Shown: positions 35,503 through 43,830, counted from the first letter of the stretch. The stretch: 64,000 nt of DNA from Tropicibacter oceani (GCF_029958925.1 NZ_CP124616.1:1922001-1986000); one strand, 5' to 3'. Notes: generated by a model not told the origin, from the letters alone. Program-made: numbers and translations.

Positions 35503-36258
35503 ATGGCTGAGATTTCCTATCTTGATGGGCCGCGCGGCGATCGGCTGGCCTATGTTCTGACGCCGGGGCGGGGGCCCTGCATCGTATTCCTGTCGGGCTA
35601 CCGATCGGACATGGAGGGGACCAAGGCGGTGCATCTGGAAGCCTGGGCCAAGGCGCAGGGGCGGGCGTTTCTGCGGCTGGATTATTCCGGGCACGGCGCA
35701 TCGGGCGGGGTGTTCGAAGAGGGCTGCATCGGCGACTGGGCGGCGGATGCCGAGGCGGTGATCCGCGCAGCGGCGCCCGGCCCGGTGGTTCTGGTCGGCA
35801 GTTCCATGGGGGGCTGGATCGCCTGCCTGCTGTCGCAGCGGCTGGCGGCGGTGGCGGGCTTTGTCGGCATTGCCGCGGCGCCCGATTTCACCGAAGACGG
35901 ATTTTGGGCCGGGTTCGACGAAACCCAGCGCCGCGCGGTCATGGAACAGGGCCGTGTCGAGCTGCCCTCGGCCTATGAAGACCCCTATTACGTCTCGCGC
36001 AAGTTGATCGAGGACGGGCGCGCGCATCTGGTGCTGCGCCGGCCCTTGCCGATGCCCTGGCCCGTGCGCCTGTTGCAAGGCACCGAGGACGAGGCGGTGA
36101 CGCGGCAGACCGCCCTTGCGCTGCTGGATCATGTCGAGGGCGACGATGTACGCCTGACGCTGGTCAAGGGCGCGGACCACCGGTTTTCCTCGGACGATTG
36201 CCTGGCGCTGATCGAGCAGGCCATCACCGAGGTGCTGGGCGAAAACCCTGGCCGATAA
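35503..36258 (+). CDS. Alpha/beta hydrolase
   Basis: This 251-residue hydrolase has an intact catalytic triad by motif: the nucleophile Ser101 in VGSSMGG, Asp196 in LLQGTEDEA and His226 in KGADHRFS. The oxyanion region is FLSGYRSDMEGTKA. Its layout is close to the ABHD10-like esterase/thioesterase group. The ribosome site is GGAGG, 5 bases upstream. It heads a run of plus-strand genes (VOC protein, M15-like protein) but without tight coupling. Confidence 0.88.
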   Translation: MAEISYLDGPRGDRLAYVLTPGRGPCIVFLSGYRSDMEGTKAVHLEAWAKAQGRAFLRLDYSGHGASGGVFEEGCIGDWAADAEAVIRAAAPGPVVLVGSSMGGWIACLLSQRLAAVAGFVGIAAAPDFTEDGFWAGFDETQRRAVMEQGRVELPSAYEDPYYVSRKLIEDGRAHLVLRRPLPMPWPVRLLQGTEDEAVTRQTALALLDHVEGDDVRLTLVKGADHRFSSDDCLALIEQAITEVLGENPGR

Positions 36259-36306
36259 CCGTCCGGGCCGCGCGCCCGGACCTGCCAACTGGAACAGGAA
36301 CAGCAG

Positions 36307-36735
36307 ATGGACCAAAGGATAAGCCTGATCACCCTGGGCGTGCGCGACCTGGAAAAGGCCGCCGGTTTCTACGAGGCGCTGGGCTGGACCCGGGTCGAGG
36401 CGCAGGACGGGGTCATCGCCTTTGACCTGATCGGCCAGACGCTGGGGCTGTACCCGATCGAGATGCTGGCCCGCGACATGGGGGTCGCGGTGGACAGGCT
36501 GGGGGCTGGGGCGTCGACCCTGGGGCACAACCTGGCCAGCCGCGAGGCGGTCGATGCCCTGGCCGCGCGGGCCGAGGCCGCCGGCGCCACGGTGCTGCGC
36601 CCCCCGCACGAGGTGTTCTGGGGCGGCTACATCGCCTATGTGGCGGACCCCGAAGGGCATGTCTGGGAATTCGCCCACAATCCGTTTTCGCCCCTGGGCC
36701 CAAAGGGCGAATTTCGCTGGAACGGCTATGGCTGA
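36307..36735 (+). CDS. VOC-family (glyoxalase/bleomycin-resistance fold) protein
   Basis: This 142-residue protein has two beta-alpha-beta-beta-beta modules: RISLITLGVRDLEKAAGFYEALGW at the N-terminus and GGYIAYVADPEGHVWEFAHNP at the C-terminus, the latter carrying the conserved acidic metal ligand (Glu of WEFAHN). Members bind a divalent metal and act as glyoxalases, dioxygenases or resistance proteins. The reaction cannot be assigned. The ribosome site AACAGGAACAGC is just upstream. It is followed after 9 bp by an uncharacterised gene. Confidence 0.85.
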   Translation: MDQRISLITLGVRDLEKAAGFYEALGWTRVEAQDGVIAFDLIGQTLGLYPIEMLARDMGVAVDRLGAGASTLGHNLASREAVDALAARAEAAGATVLRPPHEVFWGGYIAYVADPEGHVWEFAHNPFSPLGPKGEFRWNGYG

Positions 36736-36744
36736 GGCGCGCCC

Positions 36745-37371
36745 ATGAGGTCCCCGCGCAGCATGCGCGGGCTGGAAACCCTGGGTCGGGTGCGGTTGTC
36801 GCGGCATTTCTGGATGCGCGAATTCCTGTGCTCCGAGATCGGCAACATCCATGCGATCCCGAACGTTCCGGTGCACCCCGACCTGGCGATCGAGCGCGGG
36901 CGGGCGCTGTGCGAAACCTTGCTGGACCCGATCGAGGAAACCTTTGGCCGGGTGTTCGTGCGCTCGGGCTATCGCTCGCCCGGGTTGAACGCCTTTGGCA
37001 ATGAAAACGGGCTGAACTGCGCGCGCAACGACTATCTGCTGGAATGCCACATCTGGGATTTCCCGGATCTGCCCGTGGCCGGGGCCTCGATCGTCATTCC
37101 CTGGTTTGCGGACCGATACGCGCAGGGCCGCGACTGGCGCGACCTGGCCTGGTGGCTGCACGATCATCTGGAGTATTCGGAGCTGTGGTTCTTTCCGCGG
37201 CTCTGTGCCTTCAACATCGCGTGGCGACCAAAGCCGCAGCGCCGCATCGACAGCTATATCGCGCCCAGGGGCTGCCTGTTGAAACCCGGCGCCGCGCCGG
37301 ACGAGCCACCACGGGAACGCGCCGCGCGCTATGCCGATTTCCCGCCGTTCCGGGGGATTTCGCTGCCCTGA
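36745..37371 (+). CDS. Uncharacterised protein, possibly related to M15-type peptidases
   Basis: This 208-residue soluble protein has no signal peptide. The stretch GRVFVRSGYRSPGLNAFGNENGLNCARNDYLLECHIWDF resembles the SGYRSPxLN ... HxxxxAxD region of peptidase M15_3 (D-Ala-D-Ala carboxypeptidase-like) proteins, but the zinc-ligand His/Asp spacing is not clean, so enzyme activity is doubtful. The C-terminal half is rich in Trp, Arg and Phe (WWLHDHLEYSELWFFPR). It begins 9 bp after the VOC gene. This is a comparison by eye and not a firm family call. Confidence 0.6.
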   Translation: MRSPRSMRGLETLGRVRLSRHFWMREFLCSEIGNIHAIPNVPVHPDLAIERGRALCETLLDPIEETFGRVFVRSGYRSPGLNAFGNENGLNCARNDYLLECHIWDFPDLPVAGASIVIPWFADRYAQGRDWRDLAWWLHDHLEYSELWFFPRLCAFNIAWRPKPQRRIDSYIAPRGCLLKPGAAPDEPPRERAARYADFPPFRGISLP

Positions 37372-37451
37372 GGCGTTTACCATAATGGACCGGCAGGGTT
37401 GCCGGAGCGGGCCGGGATGGCCATGTTCCGGGGCAACAGGGAAACCGGGGG

Positions 37452-38234
37452 GTGCGCGTGTCGCAGGGACAAACAGGGCCGAAACCGGCGGCAGAGGCCG
37501 TCACGCTGCCGCAGCGGCGCGTCGTTCTGGAATGCGCCGCCTACCTGGCCCGGGTACTGCCATCCGAGATGGAGCGCGGCCCCGAAGGCCTGCTTTGCAC
37601 CAACGGCACCTCGGTTTTCGAAAGCGGCTGCGCGGCGCTGGGCGCGCTTGGCATTCTTGGCGCAACCGAGCATCCGGCGCTTTGGTCGCAACAGGTGCCG
37701 CAAGACCGGATCGCCCCGCACCTGGAGGCGCGCCCGCTGCTGCGCCGACATTTCGACAGGACCCTGCAGGCCTTTATCGACCATGCGGCGGGCCATGCCG
37801 GCACCTTGCCCGATACCCGCGCCGGTTTCGTGATGCCCGACCTGCATGCCCGGCAGGGCGCGGCGCTGCTGCGCGCGGGCTACCTGGTGGCGGACGGGGG
37901 GCATGTCATCTGGTCGGAACAGATCGGCCCCTACATGCAAGAGGCGATCCTGTGGGATGCCAAGGGCCAGTGCCTGTCGGAAATCTGGGTCGCCCAGGAA
38001 GAGGCCGAGGCGCGGCATTTCCTGGCGGCCCTGCCGGACAGGCTGCGCGACGATCTGCGGCGCACGGTGCTGGCGCGCGGCGGGCTGGCCGGGATCGACC
38101 TGTTGAAACGGCACTGGACACCGGCGGGCTGGACCGTGCTGCGCCAGGCCCGCCCCGGCGATCTGACCGAGGCGGGCTTTCGCGTTAACGTTTTCACAAC
38201 CATCGTAAGGTTAATCCGGGAAGGGCGGGCCTGA
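37452..38234 (+). CDS. Uncharacterised protein
   Basis: This 260-residue protein starts with GTG at 37452 or GTG at 37458, after GGGGG. I do not recognise it. It is soluble in appearance, without signal or membrane segments, with a central motif TRAGFVMPDLHARQGAALLRAGYLVADGGHVIW and a C-terminal basic helix FRVNVFTTIVRLIREGRA. It stands alone, 80 bp after the M15-like gene and 158 bp before the NTF2-like gene. Codon use matches its neighbours, so it does not look recently acquired. Confidence 0.6.
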   Translation: MRVSQGQTGPKPAAEAVTLPQRRVVLECAAYLARVLPSEMERGPEGLLCTNGTSVFESGCAALGALGILGATEHPALWSQQVPQDRIAPHLEARPLLRRHFDRTLQAFIDHAAGHAGTLPDTRAGFVMPDLHARQGAALLRAGYLVADGGHVIWSEQIGPYMQEAILWDAKGQCLSEIWVAQEEAEARHFLAALPDRLRDDLRRTVLARGGLAGIDLLKRHWTPAGWTVLRQARPGDLTEAGFRVNVFTTIVRLIREGRA

Positions 38235-38348
38235 CGTCGCGGGGCAGGGCCGCTCTGGACCCCGGCCGCGGGGTCGCCTATGCAACCCCAAGCTGATCGT
38301 CCTGTCCTGTCCGCAGGATCGACCGCCCAACGATACGGAGAACGCCCG

Positions 38349-38396
38349 ATGTCCGATCTGCCCCGGCATGCCGCACCGCAAAGCCGCCGCGCATGA
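38349..38396 (+). CDS. Possible 15-codon leader peptide coupled to the NTF2-like gene
   Basis: ATG at 38349 with GGAG about 8 bases upstream opens a frame MSDLPRHAAPQSRRA whose TGA (38394-38396) overlaps the ATG of the next gene (ATGA). The spacing and ribosome site suggest translational coupling, but such short frames also arise by chance. Confidence 0.3.
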   Translation: MSDLPRHAAPQSRRA

Positions 38397-39412
38397 ACGA
38401 GGCGGTCAAGCAAACCGTGCCGCCGCTGGGCACGCGGGCCATGGCGCAACCGAAACCGGTGCCGCAGCCGGATGGGGAGTATCCGGCCTTTCTGACCCGC
38501 ACCGCGCAGGTGCTGCGCCGTGAACGCAGCCTTGGCGGCGCCTTGAAATCGGACTTTCACGCCCAGGTGATCCGGCGCGATGCGCTGGGTATCGGATTTG
38601 GCCGCGCGGCGGTTCTGGCGGACCTGCATGGCCAGATGAACGCCTGCCCCGACCAGCAGGCGCTGAGCGAGGACGTGCTGTGTTCGGGCAACGATCTTTT
38701 GGGCATGCTGGGGGCGCAGCGGTTGTTGCTGCGCGGGCACCATCGCGGGCCGGGTCCCTTTGGCGCGCCGACGGGCCGCCCGCTGATCTATCGTGAAATG
38801 TCCGAAACCTATGCCAAGGGTAACCGCATCAGCGACATCTGGGTGGTGCGCGACACCGGCGCGATCTGCGCGCAACTGGGGCTGGAGCCCGAAACCCAGG
38901 CACGGCGCCTGCTGGCCGCTGCCGACCCGGAAACCGCGCCCTTTCGTCCCGAGATCGACGCCCAGGGCCCCTATACCGGTGAGGGCAATGAAAACCAGTG
39001 GGGCAAGGCCTTTGCCGAACTGGTGATGCGGGTGATGGACGACGAGATGCAGACCATCGCGGCGCAATACGACGATGCCTGCCAGCTGGACTATCCCGAA
39101 GGGCGTTGCCTGCATGGCCCGGACGAGGCGTTGAATTTCTGGATGGGGCTGCGCGCGGCCTTTCCTTCGGCGCGGTTCACGGTGCAGCACTGCATTGGCG
39201 TCGAAGATCCGCTGATGTCGCCGCGCGCCGCGATCCGCTGGTCGCTGGAAGGCACGCATGACGGCTGGGGCCTGTTCGGCGCGCCTTCGGGGGCCTTTGT
39301 GCATGTCATGGGAATGAGCCACGCGGAATTCGGCCCGCTGGGGGTGCGCCGCGAATGGACGCTGTACGACGCGCTGGCCATCTGGATGCAGATCGCCCGG
39401 CACCGGGGATGA
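38393..39412 (+). CDS. NTF2/SnoaL-like protein with two domains
   Basis: This 339-residue protein looks like two SnoaL-like (NTF2 fold) repeats. The first ends about residue 170 (RPLIYREMSETYAKGNRISDIWVVRDTGAICAQLG). The second is in the C-terminal half (RFTVQHCIGVEDPLMSPRAAIRWSLEGTHDGWGLFGAP), with the second strand pair of the fold and a possible active-site His/Asp pair. Proteins of this type in Roseobacters are annotated as ester-cyclase or NTF2-family proteins without a known reaction. The stop overlaps the methyltransferase start by four bases. Confidence 0.75.
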   Translation: MNEAVKQTVPPLGTRAMAQPKPVPQPDGEYPAFLTRTAQVLRRERSLGGALKSDFHAQVIRRDALGIGFGRAAVLADLHGQMNACPDQQALSEDVLCSGNDLLGMLGAQRLLLRGHHRGPGPFGAPTGRPLIYREMSETYAKGNRISDIWVVRDTGAICAQLGLEPETQARRLLAAADPETAPFRPEIDAQGPYTGEGNENQWGKAFAELVMRVMDDEMQTIAAQYDDACQLDYPEGRCLHGPDEALNFWMGLRAAFPSARFTVQHCIGVEDPLMSPRAAIRWSLEGTHDGWGLFGAPSGAFVHVMGMSHAEFGPLGVRREWTLYDALAIWMQIARHRG

Positions 39413-40017
39413 CCGCGCTGTCGGACCAGACCCGCGCGATCTATGATCGCGAGGCGCAGCGCTATGACCTGGGGCGCAATCGCAGCCTGTTCGAGCGGCC
39501 CTGGCTGGACCGGGCGCTGGCCGATGTGCCCAAGGGCGGCGCGGTTCTGGACCTGGGCTGCGGCGCGGGCGAACCGATCGGGCGCTACCTTGTGGATCAG
39601 GGCTATGACGTGACCGGCGCGGATTTCTCTCAGGCGATGCTGGCGATCTTTCGCAGCCGCCTGCCGCAGGCCCGCGCGGTTCTGGCCGACATGCGGCAGC
39701 TGGACCTTGGGCAAAGTTTCGATGCGATCATCGGCTGGGGGTCGTTCTTTCACCTGACCGCGCAGGACCAGCGCGCCGCCCTGCCGCGCATCGCGGCGCA
39801 TCTGGCGCCGGGCGGCAGGCTGCTGCTGACCGTCGGCCCCGAGGCCGGCGAAGCGATCGGCAGCGTCGGCCGATCGCAGGTCTATCACGCCTCGCTTGGC
39901 CATGAAGACTATGTATCGATTCTGTCGAATACGGAGTGCCGGACCGAGGAATTCGCCCCGAACGACGCGGGTGCCCAGGGTCACAGCCTGCTTTTGGCGC
40001 GGCGAAATCCCTGTTAA
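39409..40017 (+). CDS. Class I SAM-dependent methyltransferase
   Basis: This 202-residue methyltransferase has the SAM-binding motif I (VLDLGCGAGEPIG, residues 44-56), the acidic end of strand 2 (VTGADFSQAML), motif II around FDAIIGWGSFFHL and motif III around APGGRLLLTVG. The substrate is unknown. The start at 39409 overlaps the stop of the NTF2-like gene (ATGA), so the two are coupled and perhaps act on the same small molecule. Its TAA stop forms part of the left half of a CtrA-type box. Confidence 0.88.
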   Translation: MTALSDQTRAIYDREAQRYDLGRNRSLFERPWLDRALADVPKGGAVLDLGCGAGEPIGRYLVDQGYDVTGADFSQAMLAIFRSRLPQARAVLADMRQLDLGQSFDAIIGWGSFFHLTAQDQRAALPRIAAHLAPGGRLLLTVGPEAGEAIGSVGRSQVYHASLGHEDYVSILSNTECRTEEFAPNDAGAQGHSLLLARRNPC

Positions 40018-40029
40018 CGGTTTGTTAAC
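40014..40029. promoter_or_regulatory. CtrA-type box upstream of the LysM/solute-binding pair
   Basis: TTAA-CGGTTTG-TTAAC matches the full TTAA-N7-TTAAC consensus of the alphaproteobacterial cell-cycle regulator CtrA with no mismatch. It lies about 105 bp before the first LysM gene, and its left half includes the stop of the preceding methyltransferase gene. Confidence 0.6.
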
Positions 40030-40133
40030 CATAGGCAACCTGTTGAAGTTGCTACCACAGATTGCGTAGCGGTTGACTGCACGCCACTACATGCGCCAGT
40101 TTCTCAGGATCAACTCTTGGGGGACATGAGAAT

Positions 40134-41258
40134 ATGCTAAGACGTGTTTGCACGCTTGCAACCGCATTGATCGCTGCCACGACGGTATCGACTGCGGCTC
40201 AGGAAACCTGTGGTGGCATTTATACGGTACAACGTGGTGATAGTCTCTCGCTCATCGCAGACAAACTATACAAGGACGTCGGTCAGTGGACCGCGATCTA
40301 CCGAAACAACATCGACATCATACCCAGCCCGGACAGCATCCGGGTGGGGCAGAGTTACCGGATGCCCTGCATCGACGGGCTGCCCACCGGTCTGAAGGGC
40401 GGCACCGTCATCGACAAGACCAGCGTCGCCGCGCCCAGGATCACGGCTGCTGCGGCGCCCGTCACGGCGCAGGACGAACTGGCACAGCGCCAGCGCGAGG
40501 CCGAAGAGCGCGGCAAGGGCGTCGATGTGCGGCTGCTGGCGGGCGATGATTTCCGACCTTTCACCAACCGGTTGCAGATGAGCTCGGGGATGATCACCGA
40601 CCTGGTGAACCGCGCCTTTGTCGCCGATGACAGCACCGGCAAGCACAAGTTCTACTGGATCAACGACCGTTCCGTGCACCTGGACCCGATGCTGTCCGAC
40701 GGTATGGTCGACCTGGCCTTTCCCTGGAAAAAGCCGCAGTGCGCCGAGGGCGATACCGCCAGCATCTGCACCGACTATGTCTATTCCGAACCGATGTTCG
40801 AAATGCTGGTGGTGCTGTTCACCGCCAAGGGCCGGCCGGTGACCTTCAACTCCGAGGCGGACCTGGCCGGCATGCGCGTGTGCAGCCCGCTGGGCCATGA
40901 CGCCGGCAGCCGGCAGGGTGGGGCCAGTTATCTGACCAAGGCCGGGGCGCGCCTGCAACAGCCGGTCACGGCCGAGGAATGCTTTGAGCGGTTGGTCAGC
41001 GGCGCCGCCGATGCGGTGGCGATGAACGAATTCACCGGCCGCGTCGTGCTCAAGGACATGGGTCTGTCGGCGCAGGTGGAACTGATGCTGCGCCGCCCGC
41101 TTGCGATCGAAGGCCTGCACGTGGTCGCGCACAAATCCAATCCGCGCGCCGAGGCGCTGATCGGCGCCTTTGACGCGGGGCTGGCCGAAATGCGCGAAAG
41201 CGGTGAATACCTGTCGGTCATCGACACCCATATGTCCAGCATCTGGGCAGGGCTGTAA
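40134..41258 (+). CDS. LysM plus periplasmic solute-binding-like protein, copy 1
   Basis: This 374-residue secreted protein has a signal peptide (1-22, ending STAA), a LysM domain (about 30-79; YTVQRGDSLSLIADKLYKDVGQW, IRVGQSYRMP) that should bind peptidoglycan, a charged linker (about 105-125) and then a type-3 solute-binding-like domain (130-374). That domain contains LAGDDFRPFTNRLQ, MVDLAFPWKKPQC and LHVVAHKSNPRAEALIGAFDAGL. The binding half is shared with the next gene. No permease is adjacent, so a ligand sensor or wall-anchored binder is as likely as a transport role. Confidence 0.85.
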   Translation: MLRRVCTLATALIAATTVSTAAQETCGGIYTVQRGDSLSLIADKLYKDVGQWTAIYRNNIDIIPSPDSIRVGQSYRMPCIDGLPTGLKGGTVIDKTSVAAPRITAAAAPVTAQDELAQRQREAEERGKGVDVRLLAGDDFRPFTNRLQMSSGMITDLVNRAFVADDSTGKHKFYWINDRSVHLDPMLSDGMVDLAFPWKKPQCAEGDTASICTDYVYSEPMFEMLVVLFTAKGRPVTFNSEADLAGMRVCSPLGHDAGSRQGGASYLTKAGARLQQPVTAEECFERLVSGAADAVAMNEFTGRVVLKDMGLSAQVELMLRRPLAIEGLHVVAHKSNPRAEALIGAFDAGLAEMRESGEYLSVIDTHMSSIWAGL

Positions 41259-41260
41259 GC

Positions 41261-42313
41261 ATGACACATCTGAAACGACTGGCGGCAACCCTTGCGGTTG
41301 CCGCGCTGCCGCTGTTCGCCGCGGGCATGGTGCAGGCGCAATCGGGCTGCGCGCCCGATGCGCACCGCGTGGCCCAGGGCGAGACAATCTTTACCATCGC
41401 GCAGGCGCGCTATGGCGATCCCGAGAAATGGACGCTGATCTACTATGCAAACGAGGCGGCGCTGACCGCCTCGGTTTTTCAGGTCAAACCGGGCGACATG
41501 CTGATCATCCCCTGCGAGGCAGGCAGCCAGGAAGCCGACGCAACCCCGCTGCGGCAGGACGAAAACGCCGAGATGAAGCTTCTGACCGGATCTGACTTTG
41601 CCCCGTTTACGGACCGGACCTGGCAAGGGCAGGGGCTGGTGACCGAACTGGTGAACGCCGCGATGGAGGCAACGCCCGACCCGGTGACCTATTCGATCAC
41701 CTGGGAAGACGACTGGTCGCAACACCTGTTCCCCAAGCTGGACCGCAAGGAATTCGACATGGGGTTCCCCTGGTACAAGCCCGATTGCGACGCGACCCCG
41801 AACAACGAACGCTGCGCCAATTTCCACTTTTCCGATCCGCTGGTCGAGGTGCTGGTGCTGCTGTTCGTCAAGCAGGGATCGGGCTTTGTCTATGAAAGCG
41901 ACGCGGACATCCCGGGCAAGACGCTGTGCCGGCCCAAGGGTTACTTTACCCATGATCTGGACCGCGCCGGGCGGGAATGGATCAGCAAGGGGCTGATCAC
42001 GCTGGTGCAGGCGGACACGCCGCAGGCCTGTTTCGAACAATTGCAGGCAGGCACAGTCGATGCGGTCACGGTGAACGTTTTCCTTGGCGCCGAAACCATC
42101 GACAAGATGGGGCTGCGCGGCGCGGTGGTTCCGCTGGAAAAGCCGCTGTCTTCGGAAGGGCTGCATGTGATCATCTCGAAAAAGCACTGGCGCGGGACGA
42201 CCTTTTTGTACCGCTTCAATGCCGGGCTGGCGGCGTTGAAGGAAAGCGAGCGGTATAACGAGATCGTCTCGAAGCACCTGGGCATCTTCTGGGACCGGAT
42301 GAAGGTCAATTGA
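41261..42313 (+). CDS. LysM plus periplasmic solute-binding-like protein, copy 2
   Basis: This 350-residue paralogue of the preceding gene has a signal peptide (1-26, ending MVQA), a LysM domain (about 35-85; HRVAQGETIFTIAQARYGDPEKW, FQVKPGDMLIIP) and the binding domain (100-350) with LTGSDFAPFTDRTW, EFDMGFPWYKPDC and LHVIISKKHWRGTTFLYRFNAGL. Both proteins keep a pair of cysteines after the FPWxKPxC motif. Its start is two bases after the stop of copy 1, so they are co-translated and may form a pair with related but different ligands. A palindromic terminator follows. Confidence 0.85.
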   Translation: MTHLKRLAATLAVAALPLFAAGMVQAQSGCAPDAHRVAQGETIFTIAQARYGDPEKWTLIYYANEAALTASVFQVKPGDMLIIPCEAGSQEADATPLRQDENAEMKLLTGSDFAPFTDRTWQGQGLVTELVNAAMEATPDPVTYSITWEDDWSQHLFPKLDRKEFDMGFPWYKPDCDATPNNERCANFHFSDPLVEVLVLLFVKQGSGFVYESDADIPGKTLCRPKGYFTHDLDRAGREWISKGLITLVQADTPQACFEQLQAGTVDAVTVNVFLGAETIDKMGLRGAVVPLEKPLSSEGLHVIISKKHWRGTTFLYRFNAGLAALKESERYNEIVSKHLGIFWDRMKVN

Positions 42314-42345
42314 CCCGATGCAAGGTCTGATTGACACGACAGCAG

Positions 42346-42371
42346 GCCGGCGCGAATTCGCGCCGGTTTTT
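42346..42371 (+). terminator. Intrinsic terminator of the LysM/solute-binding operon
   Basis: The perfect palindrome CCGGCGCGAATTCGCGCCGG (42347-42366) is followed by five T, 33 bases after the stop of the second LysM gene. Confidence 0.9.
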
Positions 42372-42484
42372 CGTTTGTGCCTTTTCCCTGACGCTGGCTC
42401 TGTTAGGGTGCTGGCAACACGGGATTTTTGGGCCCGCAGCGCCAGAACGGCGCGCCAGGGCAGGCAGGGGCTGATCGGGTCAAC

Positions 42485-43195
42485 ATGCGTGAAGTAGTGG
42501 TTTTCATCCCCGGGTTGATGGCGGACGCGCGGGCCTTTGGCCCCCAGATTGCCGACCTGTCCCGGGATGTCGCCGTCATGTGTGTGCCGCCGACGCGCGG
42601 CGAACGGATCGAGGAAATCGCATCGGGGATGCTGGATGTCCTGCCAAAGCGCTGCGCGCTGGTGGGGCATGGCATGGGCGGCATGGTGGCGATGGAAATC
42701 CTGCGCCGGGCCCCGGACCGGGTGGCGCGCGTCGCCTTCATGGACACCTCGCCGCTGGCCGAGACGCCGCAACAGGCGGCGCTGCGCGACCCGCGCATCA
42801 TCCGGGCCAAGACAGGCAAGCTGTTCGACGTTCTCAGAGAAGAGCTGCCGCCCGAGACCCTGGCCCCAGGGCCCTATCGCAACGACATCCTGGCGCTGGT
42901 ACGGGACATGGGGGCGGTTCTGGGCCTTGAAACCTATTTGCGCCAAAGCCGGGCGATGCAGCGGCGGCGCGACCAGCAGGGCACCCTGCGCAAGATCGCG
43001 GTGCCGACGCTGGTGATGTGCGGTGCCGGCGACAAGCTGTATGAAATCAAGCGCCACAGCTTCATGGCGGAACTGATCCCCGGCGCAACCTTGCAGGTGA
43101 TCGAGGGCGCCGGGCATTTGCCCGCGCTGGAACAGCCCGAGGTCGTCGCCGACGCGCTGCGGCAATGGCTTGGCACGCCGCTGATGCTGCGCTGA
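42485..43195 (+). CDS. Alpha/beta hydrolase-fold protein with Gly in place of the nucleophile Ser
   Basis: This 236-residue protein has the fold's usual landmarks: FIPGLMADARAFGPQ for the oxyanion loop, an acid at Asp183 (VMCGAGDKLYE) and a His at 211 (EGAGHLPALEQPE). The nucleophile elbow reads VGHGMGG, so position 63 is Gly (GGC) where Ser (AGC) is expected, a one-base difference. If the read is correct it is probably a non-hydrolytic member, a binder or regulator, or it uses another residue. The start at 42485 (MREVVVFIPG) is the natural family N-terminus. Confidence 0.85.
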   Translation: MREVVVFIPGLMADARAFGPQIADLSRDVAVMCVPPTRGERIEEIASGMLDVLPKRCALVGHGMGGMVAMEILRRAPDRVARVAFMDTSPLAETPQQAALRDPRIIRAKTGKLFDVLREELPPETLAPGPYRNDILALVRDMGAVLGLETYLRQSRAMQRRRDQQGTLRKIAVPTLVMCGAGDKLYEIKRHSFMAELIPGATLQVIEGAGHLPALEQPEVVADALRQWLGTPLMLR

Positions 43196-43232
43196 CCTTT
43201 TCACGCTGATCTTTTCACGCTGACCTTTCCAG
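43191..43232. repeat. Three tandem 14-bp units after the hydrolase gene
   Basis: GCTGACCTTTTCAC, GCTGATCTTTTCAC and GCTGACCTTTCCAG follow one another without gap. The first contains the hydrolase TGA stop. A GCGCGCC-TTGC-GGCGCGC hairpin (43238-43255) lies just after and may act in 3'-end formation. No function is known. Confidence 0.6.
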
Positions 43233-43350
43233 ATCGAGCGCGCCTTGCGGCGCGCGCCGTCCTGTCTCGTCCGGCGGCCTGCGGCCTTGTCCTCGGGCGG
43301 GCGCGTGGGGCGGGTGGATCGCGCCATGACGGCGGCAGGCGCTTGGGGGA

Positions 43351-43379
43351 TTGACCCGGGCGGGCTGGCTGACTAACTG
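43351..43379 (+). promoter_or_regulatory. Sigma-70-type promoter of rnpB
   Basis: TTGACC (43351-43356), a 17-bp spacer and TAACTG (43374-43379) place the expected transcription start at about 43386, exactly where the P1 helix of RNase P RNA begins. Confidence 0.7.
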
Positions 43380-43384
43380 GGCGC

Positions 43385-43810
43385 TGCGCGGAAGGCCGGA
43401 CGGCCGCTGCCCCGGAAACGGGGGAGAGGAAAGTCCGGACTCGCTGAAGCATCGGTGCCGGGTAACTCCCGGGCAGGGCAACCTGACGGAAAGCGCCACA
43501 GAAAACAAACCGCCGTCGCACCCGCGGTTCGCCAAGGGAGCCTGCGACGGTAAGGATGAAACGGTGGGGTAAGAGCCCACCGGGGGACTGGCAACAGGCC
43601 CCGCACGGCAAGCCCCACCGGGAGCAACGCCAAATAGGGACGTCGCGCACGCCTGATCCTTTACGGGATATCGGTGCAGGGCCGCTTCAGCCCGAGACGT
43701 CCGGGTTGGCAGCTAGAGTTGGCAGGCAACTGTCCGCCTAGAGGAATGGTCGTCGAGGGGTTCGGGCAACCGGACCCTGAACAGAATCCGGCTTACAGGC
43801 CTTCCGCGCA
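43385..43810 (+). ncRNA. rnpB: RNase P RNA component, bacterial class A
   Basis: The catalytic RNA of RNase P matures tRNA 5' ends. The universally conserved GAGGAAAGTCCGGACTC (CR I area, near 43428) and the 3' region AGAGGAATGGTCGTCG ... ACAGAATCCGGCTTACAGG (CR V area, 43740-43798) are both present in order. The ends are set by a perfect 13-bp P1 helix, TGCGCGGAAGGCC (43385-43397) with GGCCTTCCGCGCA (43798-43810). The length of about 426 nt fits alphaproteobacterial class A RNAs. It lies upstream of rpmG. Confidence 0.96.
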
Positions 43811-43830
43811 TGATTTTCCCCAAAACCCCG

